Shown: positions 45,820 to 54,831, counted from the first letter of the stretch. The stretch is 64,000 bases of DNA from Pseudohalioglobus sediminis (GCF_008370495.1 NZ_VTUX01000003.1:248001-312000), one strand, 5' to 3'. Notes: a model not told the origin generated them from the sequence alone. Translations and numbers: made by a program.

Positions 45820-47496
45820 CTAGACCCGCCCTTGAGTGGGCGCATCCATCGCCTGCAAATTGGATATCGCTTTCTCGAGCGCCTCTTCACGGGTCTCAGC
45901 CAGTTGCGCCCCGGGGATTAATTCGAAGACGCCCAGGCGTTCCAGCGTCGTCTTGACCTGGTCACGCGGTTTGACGATGAACACCCTGCGCTCCTGACCC
46001 ACCGCATCCCTGATGGTGTTTTCGATCGCCAGGGAAATGGTGGTATCGATCAATGGCACTTCCTTGAGATCCAGCACAATCGACTGATACCTCTGGATGT
46101 TGTTATGCTCCCTGGCAATCGCCTTTGACATACCGAAGATCATCGGGCCACTGAAATACACCAGCAGGACTTTGCCGGCAGCGCTGTCAAGCAGTTGCTT
46201 TTCTTTGGGTGTAAGCGGTACTGCATCATCCGCATCACTCATGGCCTTGATACTGTTGTTCTGCACGGCGCTGAGGCGCTCGATGGTGATGATGTTGGCG
46301 ATAAAGACGCCCAGGCCAACCGCTACGATCAGATCGATAAACACTGTAAGCAGCATCACCCCATACATGATCAGTGTCGCGTGCAGCGACACCCTGTGCG
46401 CCCGTTTCACAAAGCTCCAGTCGAGAATATTCAGGCCCACTTTCAGCGCAATGCCAGCCAGCACGGCCAGGGGGATGGTTTTTGTCAGTTCAGCCGCACC
46501 CAAAACCACTACCACCAGTACCAGTGCCCTGACGACACCGGATAGGGCCGAGCGTGCCCCTGTCTGAATATTCACCACGGTTCCCATGGTGGCACCTGCT
46601 CCGGGCAGGCCTCCGAACAAGCCGGCCATGAGGTTTCCCACGCCCTGACCAACGAGTTCTTTATCGGACTTGTGTTCCTGTCGCGTGAGACTGTCGGAGA
46701 TAACCGAGGTCAACAGCGCATCGATGCAACCAAGGGTGCCCAGCACCATGCCATCGAGCAACATGGACGTGACTTGTTCCGGTGTGAAGGTTGGCAGGAT
46801 GATACTGGGCAGACCGAGCGAGATCTCCCCTATCCTGCGAATATCCACGTCCGCCAATAGCGTGAGGGAAACAACGGTTCCCAGCACCAGTGCCAACAGT
46901 TGTGGCGGCAGGTAACGACCGATTTTCTCCGGCGTGAAGAACAGGATCGCGAGAGTGAAAACGCCCAAAAGCGTTTCCTGTGGTTTGATATTCGTCCACA
47001 AGTCCGGGAAGCTGGCCAAGGTGGCGGTCACTCCACCCGGTGGCGATGCCTGCCCGAGGAATGGCGCAATCTGCAACAGGATAAGGATCACCCCGATACC
47101 CGACATAAAACCGGATATCACGCTGTAAGGCATGAGGGTGATGTATTTCCCCAGTCTGAGTGTGCCAAGCAGGATCTGGAAAACGCCGGCAATCATCACC
47201 ACGGTGAACGCCATGGCCAGCCCATGCTCAGGTTCACTGGCAATCATGGTGGTAATGACGGCGGTCATCACCACCGTCATCGGGCCCGTGGGTTCTGAAA
47301 TCAGCGTGGGCGTGCCACCAAAAGTGGCCGCGAAAAATCCCACCAGGATGGCGCCGTACAACCCGGCTTCGGCGCCTGCACCAGAGGCCACACCAAACGC
47401 CAGGGCCATGGGCAGAGATACGATGGCAGCGGTGACACCCCCAGAGATATCGCCCCGTAGATTGTTGAACTCGAAGGTATTGAACACACTTTTCAT
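45820..47496 (-). CDS. SulP family anion transporter with STAS domain
   Basis: 558 residues. About eleven transmembrane helices begin at residue 20 (GGVTAAIVSLPMALAFGVASG), with the SulP core motif EPTGPM; a cytoplasmic STAS domain follows from about residue 435 (IVLDLKEVPLIDTTI). Relatives carry sulfate, bicarbonate or other anions coupled to Na+ or H+. No carbonic anhydrase is adjacent. The N-terminal MKSVFNTFEFNNLRGDI is short and cytoplasmic. Confidence 0.9.
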   Translation of the reverse strand: MKSVFNTFEFNNLRGDISGGVTAAIVSLPMALAFGVASGAGAEAGLYGAILVGFFAATFGGTPTLISEPTGPMTVVMTAVITTMIASEPEHGLAMAFTVVMIAGVFQILLGTLRLGKYITLMPYSVISGFMSGIGVILILLQIAPFLGQASPPGGVTATLASFPDLWTNIKPQETLLGVFTLAILFFTPEKIGRYLPPQLLALVLGTVVSLTLLADVDIRRIGEISLGLPSIILPTFTPEQVTSMLLDGMVLGTLGCIDALLTSVISDSLTRQEHKSDKELVGQGVGNLMAGLFGGLPGAGATMGTVVNIQTGARSALSGVVRALVLVVVVLGAAELTKTIPLAVLAGIALKVGLNILDWSFVKRAHRVSLHATLIMYGVMLLTVFIDLIVAVGLGVFIANIITIERLSAVQNNSIKAMSDADDAVPLTPKEKQLLDSAAGKVLLVYFSGPMIFGMSKAIAREHNNIQRYQSIVLDLKEVPLIDTTISLAIENTIRDAVGQERRVFIVKPRDQVKTTLERLGVFELIPGAQLAETREEALEKAISNLQAMDAPTQGRV

Positions 47497-47750
47497 GTAG
47501 GCAGCCGCAACTATCCGCTTGTTTGCTTCGTAAAGATCGCAGGTTTGCGCGCGAGAATAGCAAACCCTGCCTGCAACTGCATTGTCAGGGACAGCAACCT
47601 CAAATCACCACGAGCGAATTAGCCGTTCAGGTATGCACGAACAACCTGATTGCCGCGTCACACAGCGCGGCAAATATGCCCTATACTTTTGGCGCTTCGG
47701 GGCCCCAACCCTCGCGGCCCAGTTTGAGACCTTTGCAAGAGCAATGAGAA

Positions 47751-48770
47751 ATGCCCATACGACGACGCCAGTTTCTGCTCACCACGGCTCTACTCAGTTC
47801 CGGCCTCCTGCCCGCCGCGGCCAGGACGCCCACAGTGAAGTGGCGCGCCAGCGCTGCCCTGCCCATCCGCACACAGGAGATCTATCCCACAGTCCATAAC
47901 GGCAGGCTGGTAGTGGCCGGAGGCATTTCGCGCAGACTCGGTGCGCCCTGGTTCTCGGAACAGGCCTACTCCTACGATCCTGCGACGGACGCATGGACTG
48001 AACTCGCGGCATTACCCGAAGCTCTGCACCATGCCGCCCTAACCGTACACGATGGAGACGTCATCCTTGCGGGCGGTTTCAACGGCGCTTATAGCCACGT
48101 GTGGCGAATGCGTGGTGCAGTGTATCGCCTGCTCGAGGAAGGCTGGGTGAACGACGGCAACCTGCCACGGCCACGCGCCGAGGGTGTGCTGACCACCGGT
48201 CCCGGCGGCACCGTTCACCTGGTCACCGGCCAGTCGCCGCGCGGCGAGGACAACAGCCAGCGATCAGACCATGTGGAAGTGGTCGATCACTGGATTCGCG
48301 CCCCGGGCAGCCGCCGCTGGGAGTCACTCGCGCCCATACCGACCGCGCGCAACAGTGCCACCGGTGGCTGGGTAGGAGAACAACTGATCGTCAGCGGCGG
48401 TCGCACCGCCTCGGGCAACCTCGACACCACAGAGATTTACGACCTGCGAGAAGACCGATGGCGTTCGGCCGCGCCGCTACCCCTGGCCCAGGCCGGAACA
48501 GCCAGTGCCGTTGTCGATGACGGCCTGATCATTTTTGGCGGTGAGATCTTCCAGCCGGAAGCCGCGGTGTTTCCCAACGTCTGGCGTTACTCACTCAGCA
48601 ACGACAGGTGGACGGAACTGCCGCAGATGCCTACTCCGCGACACGGCATCGGTGCCGGCCGTATCGGCGACGAAGTGTTCGTCATCGGTGGCGCCACGGA
48701 ACCGGGTGGCAGCGGAACCAGTGATGTGAACGAGGTATTGGTGCTGCCAGTGGGCGGGAACGGCCAGTAG
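47751..48770 (+). CDS. Tat-exported kelch-repeat protein (N-acetylneuraminate-epimerase-like)
   Basis: 339 residues. The N-terminus RRRQFLLTTALLSSGLLPAAA is an apparent twin-arginine signal, so the protein folds in the cytoplasm and is exported. The mature part has about six kelch repeats, each with a Gly-Gly pair (VVAGG, ILAGGF, IVSGGRT, IIFGGE, FVIGGA) and a Trp before the next strand. Kelch proteins can be epimerases, galactose-oxidase-like or binding modules; none is proven here. It precedes a hairpin and converges with a tautomerase. Confidence 0.8.
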   Translation: MPIRRRQFLLTTALLSSGLLPAAARTPTVKWRASAALPIRTQEIYPTVHNGRLVVAGGISRRLGAPWFSEQAYSYDPATDAWTELAALPEALHHAALTVHDGDVILAGGFNGAYSHVWRMRGAVYRLLEEGWVNDGNLPRPRAEGVLTTGPGGTVHLVTGQSPRGEDNSQRSDHVEVVDHWIRAPGSRRWESLAPIPTARNSATGGWVGEQLIVSGGRTASGNLDTTEIYDLREDRWRSAAPLPLAQAGTASAVVDDGLIIFGGEIFQPEAAVFPNVWRYSLSNDRWTELPQMPTPRHGIGAGRIGDEVFVIGGATEPGGSGTSDVNEVLVLPVGGNGQ

Positions 48771-48809
48771 GCGGTCGATATTCGTTTAAAAGCTGAGCCC
48801 GGAAGCTGA

Positions 48810-48833
48810 CCGGCATCCAGGACAGGATGCCGG
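48810..48833. terminator. Bidirectional hairpin between convergent genes
   Basis: CCGGCATCC and GGATGCCGG, 9-bp perfect arms around AGGACA, between the kelch gene (ends 48770) and the tautomerase gene (ends 48849). It lacks a clear T-run, so strength is uncertain. Confidence 0.5.
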
Positions 48834-48848
48834 CCAGTGTGCCAGGCG

Positions 48849-49070
48849 CTAGGCAGCGTCGGCGGACATTGCCTGTACGTCACTGGCGGAAAGGCGCTTC
48901 CCGCCAATGGCCCAGTCACCCCCTTCGAACTCCTTGATTCTCACCCAGGTGACGGGGCGCATGGCTTCTCCTTCCACCGCGATCATCGCCTCAGTGACCT
49001 TCTCAATGAGTTGTTCTTTCTGCTCGGGGGTAAACACGTTCTTGATAACGTCAATGGTTACGAGCGGCAT
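48849..49070 (-). CDS. 4-oxalocrotonate tautomerase family protein
   Basis: 73 residues from the ATG at 49070, with AGGAG 7 bases before it; upstream in-frame sequence is not conserved. After Met removal Pro1 ([13 protein letters not shown]) is the catalytic base. The interior ([21 protein letters not shown]) and [19 protein letters not shown] are family-typical. It should ketonise enol acids or similar, and usually forms hexamers. It is divergent from the TPR regulator at 49237, which may control it. Confidence 0.85.
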   Translation of the reverse strand: MPLVTIDVIKNVFTPEQKEQLIEKVTEAMIAVEGEAMRPVTWVRIKEFEGGDWAIGGKRLSASDVQAMSADAA

Positions 49071-49236
49071 GGTAGTTCTCCTTACAGTTGATTTGTCGTG
49101 GTCGGCAACAATCTCTTCGTTGCCAGTGATTGTATTGTGCGGGCGTCGGCGCCCCGGTGCTTGAAGATCCCATGAGGATTTCATGGGGAATTTATGGAGC
49201 TCTGAAAGTTTAATGGCAACAAAGGGTTAGCCGCCC

Positions 49237-50823
49237 ATGAAGCCCTCAACTACACTCCCGTACATGATCTACGCGTTCGACATGCTTGAACTCGACCTCG
49301 CCAGGGCGGAACTGCGCGCCAATGGCAAGCCCAGGCCAGTGGAGCCGCAGGTGTTCGCCCTGCTGGCTTACCTCGTCGAACACCGGGACCGACTGGTAAC
49401 GCGCGATGAACTGCTTGAGAAGCTGTGGCAGGGCCGTGTGGTCAGTGACGCGGCGCTCGCCAGCCGTATCAAGTCGGCGCGCAAGGCTGTCGATGACGAC
49501 GGTCAGCGACAGGCGGTCATTAAAACGGTTCACGGGCAGGGGCTCCGGTTTGTGGCGGCGGTAAGCGTGATGCCATCTATAAGTACCGTGGCGGCAGAAC
49601 CTGCAGCCAAGCCCATGGCAAACGAGGCCGCCCCGGTGGGCAGGCCGTCAATCGCCGTGTTGCCGTTTCGCACCCTCGGCGACACGGGCGGCCTGACCGC
49701 CATTGCCGATGGCCTGCCCCATGAACTGATCACCGAACTGGCAAGGCTGCGTTGGCTGTTTGTGGTTGCAAGGGGTTCATCCTTCAGGCTCCGGGGTGAT
49801 GAACTGGATCCGCGCACCGTGGGCGAATTGCTGGGGGTGCGCTATTGCCTTTCAGGGACGGTGGAGCTGCGCGGAGAAGCGTTGACCGTTACCGCCGAAC
49901 TGTCCGACACCCGGGGCGGCGAGGTGGTCTGGTCTGAACGCTACCAGGACAACCTGAATGAACTGCATAGTATGCGCGCAGATATCCGCAGCAGCACGCT
50001 GGCTGCCCTGGAGATACAGATACCACTGCACGAAGCGGCTGGCGCAAGGCTCGCGGTGCCGGAGAGCCTTGATGCGTGGTCGGCCTATCACCTCGGGCTG
50101 CAACATATTTATCGATTCAGCCGTGCGGATAACTCGCTGGCCGCTGACTTGTTCACCCGGGCGGTGGAGCAGGACCCGGGCTTCTCCCGCGCGCACGCGG
50201 GCCTGTCCTTTGTGCATTTCCAGACGGCTTTCCTCAGGCACACCGACGATGTTGCCGGCGCCACCGCCCTGGCCCGAGAGCTGGCGCTGCGTGCGGTCGA
50301 TCTCGACCCACTGGACCCCTTCGTCAATTTCACCATGGGTCGCACCTACTGGCTGGAAGGCGACCTGGACCGGGCGCTGTCGTGGCTGGAACGGGCCACC
50401 GACCTCAGTCCCAATTATGCGCAGGGCTTCTATGCCCGGGCCTGGACAGAGACCATGGCCGGGAACGCCGGTACCAGCCGCGAACACCTCGACCTCGCGA
50501 TGCGTCTCAGTCCGCTGGATCCGCTGTACTATGCGATGCTGGCGGCCCGGGGGCTGACCCATATCGCCGCCGGCGACTATCGCGAAGCGGCCGAGTGGAC
50601 CGACCGCGGTGCCCGCTCGCCGGGTGCCCATGCGCTGATTGCAATGATTGCCGCCGCCGCACACGTGCTTGCCGGCGACACGCAGCGTGCACAGTACTGG
50701 GCCGGCGAGGCCCGCAAGATCAACCCTGCCCTGACCCGGACCGAATTTTTCGGGGCGTTCCCCATGCGCTCACCTGCGCTGCATCGCGCGCTGAACACCG
50801 CGCTCCAATCGCTGGGCTTCTAG
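49237..50823 (+). CDS. OmpR-type winged-helix regulator with TPR effector domain
   Basis: 528 residues. Residues ~10-107 form a DNA-binding winged helix of the Trans_reg_C type (VEPQVFALLAYLVEHRDRLVTRDELLEKLWQGRVV, ending KTVHGQGLRF). There is no transmembrane segment, unlike CadC/ToxR. Residues ~138-250 resemble a TolB-N/adenylate-cyclase-associated fold (IAVLPF, ADGLPHELITELARL) and TPR helices fill the C-terminal half (about residues 290-520). It is expected to bind DNA and sense a protein or ligand via TPRs. It is divergent from the tautomerase gene, its likely target. Confidence 0.83.
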   Translation: MKPSTTLPYMIYAFDMLELDLARAELRANGKPRPVEPQVFALLAYLVEHRDRLVTRDELLEKLWQGRVVSDAALASRIKSARKAVDDDGQRQAVIKTVHGQGLRFVAAVSVMPSISTVAAEPAAKPMANEAAPVGRPSIAVLPFRTLGDTGGLTAIADGLPHELITELARLRWLFVVARGSSFRLRGDELDPRTVGELLGVRYCLSGTVELRGEALTVTAELSDTRGGEVVWSERYQDNLNELHSMRADIRSSTLAALEIQIPLHEAAGARLAVPESLDAWSAYHLGLQHIYRFSRADNSLAADLFTRAVEQDPGFSRAHAGLSFVHFQTAFLRHTDDVAGATALARELALRAVDLDPLDPFVNFTMGRTYWLEGDLDRALSWLERATDLSPNYAQGFYARAWTETMAGNAGTSREHLDLAMRLSPLDPLYYAMLAARGLTHIAAGDYREAAEWTDRGARSPGAHALIAMIAAAAHVLAGDTQRAQYWAGEARKINPALTRTEFFGAFPMRSPALHRALNTALQSLGF

Positions 50824-50856
50824 GGGCGCTGGCGGCAGGCCTTGTGTGTTTATGGG

Positions 50857-50875
50857 TGGTGGAGAGCGAGGGATT
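50857..50875 (-). other. Degenerate tRNA-Ser 3'-end copy
   Basis: Read on the minus strand the segment gives AATCCCTCGCTCTCCACCA. It differs from the segment at 51104 by one base over 19. It may be one flank of an old attachment site; the discriminator is A here instead of G. Confidence 0.45.
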
Positions 50876-51058
50876 GGGCGGTATAGCAACCTCGCGGACG
50901 AAACTGAAAATCGGCTTTGTTATAAGGTTCCGCGCGAGGGATTGATCAGAACAGCCTTGGGGCTGCTCTGACCCTGCGGGCGCCTGCGGCGTCTAAATTC
51001 GCCTCCAAGGCGAATTTGTCGAACCGGAGGTTTGAACCAAGTCCTCGCTCAACGCCGC

Positions 51059-51101
51059 TAACGAAAAAGGGCTGCCTTTTGAGGGCAGCCCTTTTTCGTT
51101 A
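51059..51101 (-). terminator. Strong Rho-independent-type terminator
   Basis: TAACGAAAAAGGGCTGCC and its exact reverse complement, 18-bp arms around a 7-base loop. Read on the minus strand it ends in a T-rich run (CCTTTTTCGTTA) directly after the tRNA-Ser 3' fragment, the normal place for a tRNA terminator. Confidence 0.75.
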
Positions 51102-51103
51102 GA

Positions 51104-51126
51104 TGGCGGAGAGCGAGGGATTCGAA
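51104..51126 (-). pseudogene. tRNA-Ser 3' fragment including CCA, body missing
   Basis: On the minus strand the segment reads TTCGAAT (T-loop), CCCTC (T-stem), GCTCTCC (acceptor), G discriminator, CCA. This is exactly a tRNA-Ser 3' end. The bases that should form the 5' T-stem and the rest of the tRNA (at higher coordinates) are unrelated. Tyrosine recombinases commonly use such 3' ends as attachment cores. Confidence 0.65.
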
Positions 51127-51527
51127 ACTTCACAGAGTGAAATTGACGCCTACGAATGCCCTTCAATGCCCTCAAAATCAAAGGGTTAGAAAAACGGGGT
51201 TGGCATTGGATGGCATTTGAGGGCGGGGGCGTGGTCCCAAGGTGGTCCCATGAGCCCTGTATCGTGGGCAATAGTATGGATTCCTTCTCACTAGAATATT
51301 TTGACGTCTATGCGCCAGAATGGTGAATGGTACCCAACCAATCATAGAATGAGGTACCGTCGCCCTCATTGCCAAAATGCTATGAAACGTTCTTGTTTTA
51401 AATCAATTGTCGTTATGCGCACGACCCCAGTATTGATGGGCTTGGATTCATTGTGGCGACGCTTAAAGATATAACGATAGCGGATGACCGCCGAGGATTT
51501 GCAACAATCACCACAACAAATCGCTCA

Positions 51528-52196
51528 CTAACTCAATCCACGTACAGGCACCAGCGCACCGTGCACCGCCCTGGCAGCCGGAGAAAGCAGGAAGCAGATA
51601 ACGCTGGCCAGGTCGTCTGGTGACACCCAATCGGCAGGGTCGCTGGCGGGCATTGCAGCTCGGTTAGCGGGCGTATCAATGACCGTAGGCAGCACGGCAT
51701 TGACATTGACACGCCTGGTTTTTAGTTCCTCTGCCAGCGTCTCGGTGAGACGCATCACCACACTCTTGGACGCACAGTAGGCCCCCATCAAACCCTGCCC
51801 TTCACGCGCGCCAAAAGCGCCGACATTGACGATACTTCCCGAGGGCTGTTCCAGCAGCACAGGAACAGCGGCCTTGATGGCATTGCGCATGGTAGCCACA
51901 TTCAGACTGAACATGAGGCCCCACTGCTCGTCATCCGAGTCCCAGCTCTCGGTACCCATGGCAAAGCCGCCGGCGAGATTGACCAGGCTGTCGAAAGGTC
52001 CGAGACTCTGTATCAACTCGCGTGTGGCATCGGCATTGGTGAGATCGACCGCATGACAATCAGGAAGACTCTCGTCGCGGGCAATATCCAAACGAATAAC
52101 ACGAGCGCCCTGGGATTCAGCGACTGCGCATACAGCTCTGCCCAGCCCGCCCAGTGCACCAGTGATTACAACTGTGCGATTTTCCAATGGTTTCAC
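51528..52196 (-). CDS. SDR family oxidoreductase
   Basis: 222 residues from GTG at 52196 (GGAG 7 bases before). GALGGLG near residue 13, DIARDES (Asp, favouring NAD), NLAGG, VNVGAFG with an unusual Ala for the usual Ser, and the catalytic YCASK. It is short for the family and lacks a long C-terminal substrate loop. It is the last gene of a minus-strand run that starts at the ferredoxin gene (54761), probably one operon in the catabolic region. Confidence 0.8.
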   Translation of the reverse strand: MKPLENRTVVITGALGGLGRAVCAVAESQGARVIRLDIARDESLPDCHAVDLTNADATRELIQSLGPFDSLVNLAGGFAMGTESWDSDDEQWGLMFSLNVATMRNAIKAAVPVLLEQPSGSIVNVGAFGAREGQGLMGAYCASKSVVMRLTETLAEELKTRRVNVNAVLPTVIDTPANRAAMPASDPADWVSPDDLASVICFLLSPAARAVHGALVPVRGLS

Positions 52197-52247
52197 TATT
52201 TGACTCCAAAATTGTTAAGAGCAGCCCCTCGGATGCTATCGGGAATT

Positions 52248-53117
52248 TCAAGCACTTCCACATGAAGAGGCGAGGAACTCTCGGATGATCGCGTTAAACT
52301 CGTCATTCTGATCGCCAGCAACCATGTGCCCCGCCGCGGCAACATCTACATAGCCAGCGTGGGGTATCAGTTCCGCCAGGTGCGCCACCCCCTCCGGACT
52401 CACCACGCGGCTCTGTCCTCCCCGCACCACCAGGGTAGGAACATCGATTAGCCTGGCAGCCTCTTCCATTCGCCGTGCCATGGCCTCGATGTAATCGGGT
52501 GAGCCTGCACCGTTGTGGACCGCAGGATCCCAGTGCCAATAGTAGCGCCCATCGCTGCGTTGCCTCAGGTTCTTGAGCAGGCCATCATTGCTGGAACGCC
52601 GAGAGCGATGCGGCAGATACTGCGCAACTGCATCGGCCGCAGCTTCAATCGACACAAATCCACCGGGGTTGGTGGACATGAAATCAATCACTTCCTGTAC
52701 GCCAGCCGTCTCCATGCGCGGTACAACATCGACCAGCACGAGTGCCCGCGCGCGGGGCAGCCGCTGTTCACCCTGACCAATTAGCGAGACCACGCCACCC
52801 AATGAGGCGCCCACCAATACCGGCGCCGAAGGCAAGGTGGCCACGATGAGCCCCAGATCGGCAATATAGTCATCCAAGGTGTAACGGCCAAGGGGGCACC
52901 ATTGGCTCTCCCCATGTCCTCGCAAATCAGGAGATATCACCCTGTATCCCGCTGCCACCAATTCAAAGACGGCCTTGCTCCAGGAATGGCGCGTCTGGCC
53001 TCCCCCGTGTAGCAGGATAACTGGCTGACCTGTCTCGGGCCCGCCGATATCTGCCGCGAGCGTCAGTCCGCTCGCGGTTTCGAACCTTGTCTCCTGCAAG
53101 TGATCAGTCAAATTCAA
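52248..53117 (-). CDS. Alpha/beta hydrolase
   Basis: 289 residues if TTG at 53117 is used; no ATG precedes the core, and another TTG sits at 53111. LLHGGGQTRHSW forms the oxyanion hole, the nucleophile Ser is in VGASLGGV, Asp in LVVRGGQSRVVSPEG and His in AAGHMVAGDQ. It cleaves an ester, epoxide or C-C bond. The start lies a few bases after the [2Fe-2S] ferredoxin stop, so they share a transcript. Confidence 0.85.
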   Translation of the reverse strand: MNLTDHLQETRFETASGLTLAADIGGPETGQPVILLHGGGQTRHSWSKAVFELVAAGYRVISPDLRGHGESQWCPLGRYTLDDYIADLGLIVATLPSAPVLVGASLGGVVSLIGQGEQRLPRARALVLVDVVPRMETAGVQEVIDFMSTNPGGFVSIEAAADAVAQYLPHRSRRSSNDGLLKNLRQRSDGRYYWHWDPAVHNGAGSPDYIEAMARRMEEAARLIDVPTLVVRGGQSRVVSPEGVAHLAELIPHAGYVDVAAAGHMVAGDQNDEFNAIIREFLASSCGSA

Positions 53118-53119
53118 AC

Positions 53120-53443
53120 TTACAGATACTCGACGGGGGGAATTGTCACCACCAGCCCGTCCAGCTCGGCGTTCAAATCAATCTGACAGGCCAGCCGACT
53201 CTGCTCGGAGACATTCAGCAATTCGTTGAGCATCATGGCTTCGATGGGGCCGGGCCCTCCCAGGGTATCGCTGTAGCTGGCATCCAACTGGCAGTGGCAA
53301 GTCGCGCAAACACAGGCGCCGCCACAATCGGCCAGCACACCTTCAACATCGTGCGCCACGGCCAGTTCCATCAGTGTCGTTTCACCAGTCACGGTGGCCT
53401 CCACTTTGCGACCACTGGCCTCAATAAAGGTGATGGTTGTCAT
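53120..53443 (-). CDS. [2Fe-2S] ferredoxin, adrenodoxin/putidaredoxin type
   Basis: 107 residues from the ATG at 53443. Cluster cysteines appear as CGGACVCATCH (C-x5-C-x2-C) plus a fourth Cys in SRLACQIDL near the C-terminus. This type shuttles electrons to P450s. It is the second ferredoxin in the region; a CxxHxxC-type ferredoxin is at 54570. Either could serve the P450 at 61465. A ferredoxin reductase is not visible in the window. Confidence 0.92.
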   Translation of the reverse strand: MTTITFIEASGRKVEATVTGETTLMELAVAHDVEGVLADCGGACVCATCHCQLDASYSDTLGGPGPIEAMMLNELLNVSEQSRLACQIDLNAELDGLVVTIPPVEYL

Positions 53444-53537
53444 GTCATACACTCCTAACCCAGGTGGGCAAGTATCTCACCCAGGCGGTGTTCACTGGAT
53501 ATTTCTTCCCGCTTTGGGGATATTTTCGGAAACCAGG

Positions 53538-54563
53538 CTAAGCATCAAAACCCTTCAGAACATTGACCACATTGACGCCTACTTCGTCGACGTCATAGCC
53601 ACCTTCCATCACGAACAGGGTGGGAATATCGAGCGCGCCGATCATCTGGCCGGTAGTCAGAAAATCGGGAGAGGTCAGCTTGAAGAAACTGATCGGATCG
53701 TTCTCAAAGGCATCCACGCCCAGGGAGACAACCAGGTACTGGGGTGAGAATTCGCCCACCCGGGCCAGGGCATCCGCCAGGGCCTCCCGCCATTGCGCAA
53801 ATGGCGTTCCCGGTGGCATGGGATAGTTGCGGTTATAACCGGTACCCAGCCCCGAGCCAGTCTCATCGGCATAACCGAGAAAGTGCGGGAAGGCATCCTC
53901 GGGATCCCCATGCAGGGAGCAGAACAGCACATCGTCACGCGCGTAGAAGATATCCTGGGTACCGTTACCGTGATGAAAATCGATATCGAGGATGGCAACG
54001 CGCTCGGCGCCGTGATCGCGCAGGTATTGTGCCGCGATGGCCGCATTATTTAGGAAACAATAGCCGCCATACATATCCAGCGCGGCGTGGTGACCGGGAG
54101 GGCGGCACAGGGAAAACACCCCGCGCTCCCCATCCAGCAGGGCTTTTGCACCCGTGAGCGCCACGTCCTTGGATGCCAATGCCGCCGCCCAGGTGCCCTC
54201 GGAGATTGAGGTTTCCGCCGCCATGGCATAGTAGCCGACCTTGCCATCGATAAACCTTGGCACCCGGGACTGCATACGCCTGGCCGGCCAGACACTGGCA
54301 ATCACCTCCCCCGCATAGCCCGCGTCCTGCCACTCCTGCCAGGCGGTCTCGAGAAAAGCGATGTAGTCGGCGTCGTGCACCGCCAGTACCGGTTCCAGCG
54401 AAAACGCCTCCGGGGGTGAAATTTCGCCGAGGCCCGACTCCCGCACCACCCTGAGCACGGTTTCCGCCCGGGACGGCTTCTCGAAGGGCTGCACCAGCTC
54501 CCCCCCGTAGAGCTCTGTCCTGGCATCCCGCAGGCGGTGCTGCTCACTGTAAATCGTTCTCAT
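53538..54563 (-). CDS. Histone deacetylase family / acetylpolyamine amidohydrolase-like protein
   Basis: 341 residues. Zinc-site and active-site segments are RPPGHHA (His pair), LDIDFHHGNGTQ (Asp and His ligands) and MEGGYDVDEVG. This layout fits class II HDAC-like bacterial amidohydrolases, which deacetylate acetylpolyamines or related amides. It sits 6 bp downstream of the [3Fe-4S]-type ferredoxin gene and about 95 bp before the [2Fe-2S] one, an odd position for a deacetylase that suggests a role in the same degradation route. Confidence 0.88.
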   Translation of the reverse strand: MRTIYSEQHRLRDARTELYGGELVQPFEKPSRAETVLRVVRESGLGEISPPEAFSLEPVLAVHDADYIAFLETAWQEWQDAGYAGEVIASVWPARRMQSRVPRFIDGKVGYYAMAAETSISEGTWAAALASKDVALTGAKALLDGERGVFSLCRPPGHHAALDMYGGYCFLNNAAIAAQYLRDHGAERVAILDIDFHHGNGTQDIFYARDDVLFCSLHGDPEDAFPHFLGYADETGSGLGTGYNRNYPMPPGTPFAQWREALADALARVGEFSPQYLVVSLGVDAFENDPISFFKLTSPDFLTTGQMIGALDIPTLFVMEGGYDVDEVGVNVVNVLKGFDA

Positions 54564-54569
54564 ACCGCA

Positions 54570-54761
54570 TTACTCTATCACTGTAATGGCGCCCTCGGGA
54601 CACCAGGAAGCGCCAAGCCTTGCTGCCTCCTCCTGCCCCTCGACGACAGTGAACTCACCCATGCTGTTATAACCGGTGTCGTCCAGTTCATAGATTTCCG
54701 GTGCTTGAGAGGCGCACATGGCGTGGCCCTGGCACTTATCGCAATCGACTACAATCTTCAT
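54570..54761 (-). CDS. P450-type single-cluster ferredoxin with CxxHxxC motif
   Basis: 63 residues, ATG at 54761 preceded by GGAG. The cluster motif is CQGHAMC followed later by CPEGAI; the middle position is His instead of Cys, as in the mycobacterial P450 ferredoxins that hold a [3Fe-4S] or unusual cluster. It transfers electrons to cytochromes P450. The start is 51 bp from the shared operator-like site at 54812, divergent from the ALDH gene. Confidence 0.88.
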   Translation of the reverse strand: MKIVVDCDKCQGHAMCASQAPEIYELDDTGYNSMGEFTVVEGQEEAARLGASWCPEGAITVIE

Positions 54762-54811
54762 TCCCTATCTCCAATTCCCGGCCAAAAAACACCGGCTAAC
54801 ACGGAATTTAT

Positions 54812-54831
54812 ACTATACACTTATGTAAAGC
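54812..54831. promoter_or_regulatory. Operator-like site 1 (ferredoxin / ALDH divergent promoter)
   Basis: ACTATACACTTATGTAAAGC. It matches ACTnnnCACnnnTGTAAAG, shared with sites at 57935 and 61369; half-sites CTATACA and TGTAAAG form an imperfect dyad with a 4-base centre. It is about 50 bp from both flanking start codons. Confidence 0.6.

Larger units (their letters stand above)
50824..51527. other. Gene-free stretch with integration-scar features
   Basis: About 700 bases between the TPR regulator and an SDR. It contains two tRNA-Ser 3'-end-like segments, a strong terminator-like hairpin and a tandem GTGGTCCCA repeat (51231-51239 and 51242-51250), but no coding frame that I can support. 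The 51272-51527 part is richer in A+T. Confidence 0.6.

Noticed and set aside
50993-51375. Minus-strand frames over the tRNA-fragment region
   Set aside because: They overlap the terminator and tRNA-like segment and have no conserved features; treated as non-coding.
53744-54157. Arg/Pro-rich plus-strand frame opposite the deacetylase gene
   Set aside because: Antisense to a gene with clear catalytic motifs; composition is typical of shadow frames in GC-rich DNA.
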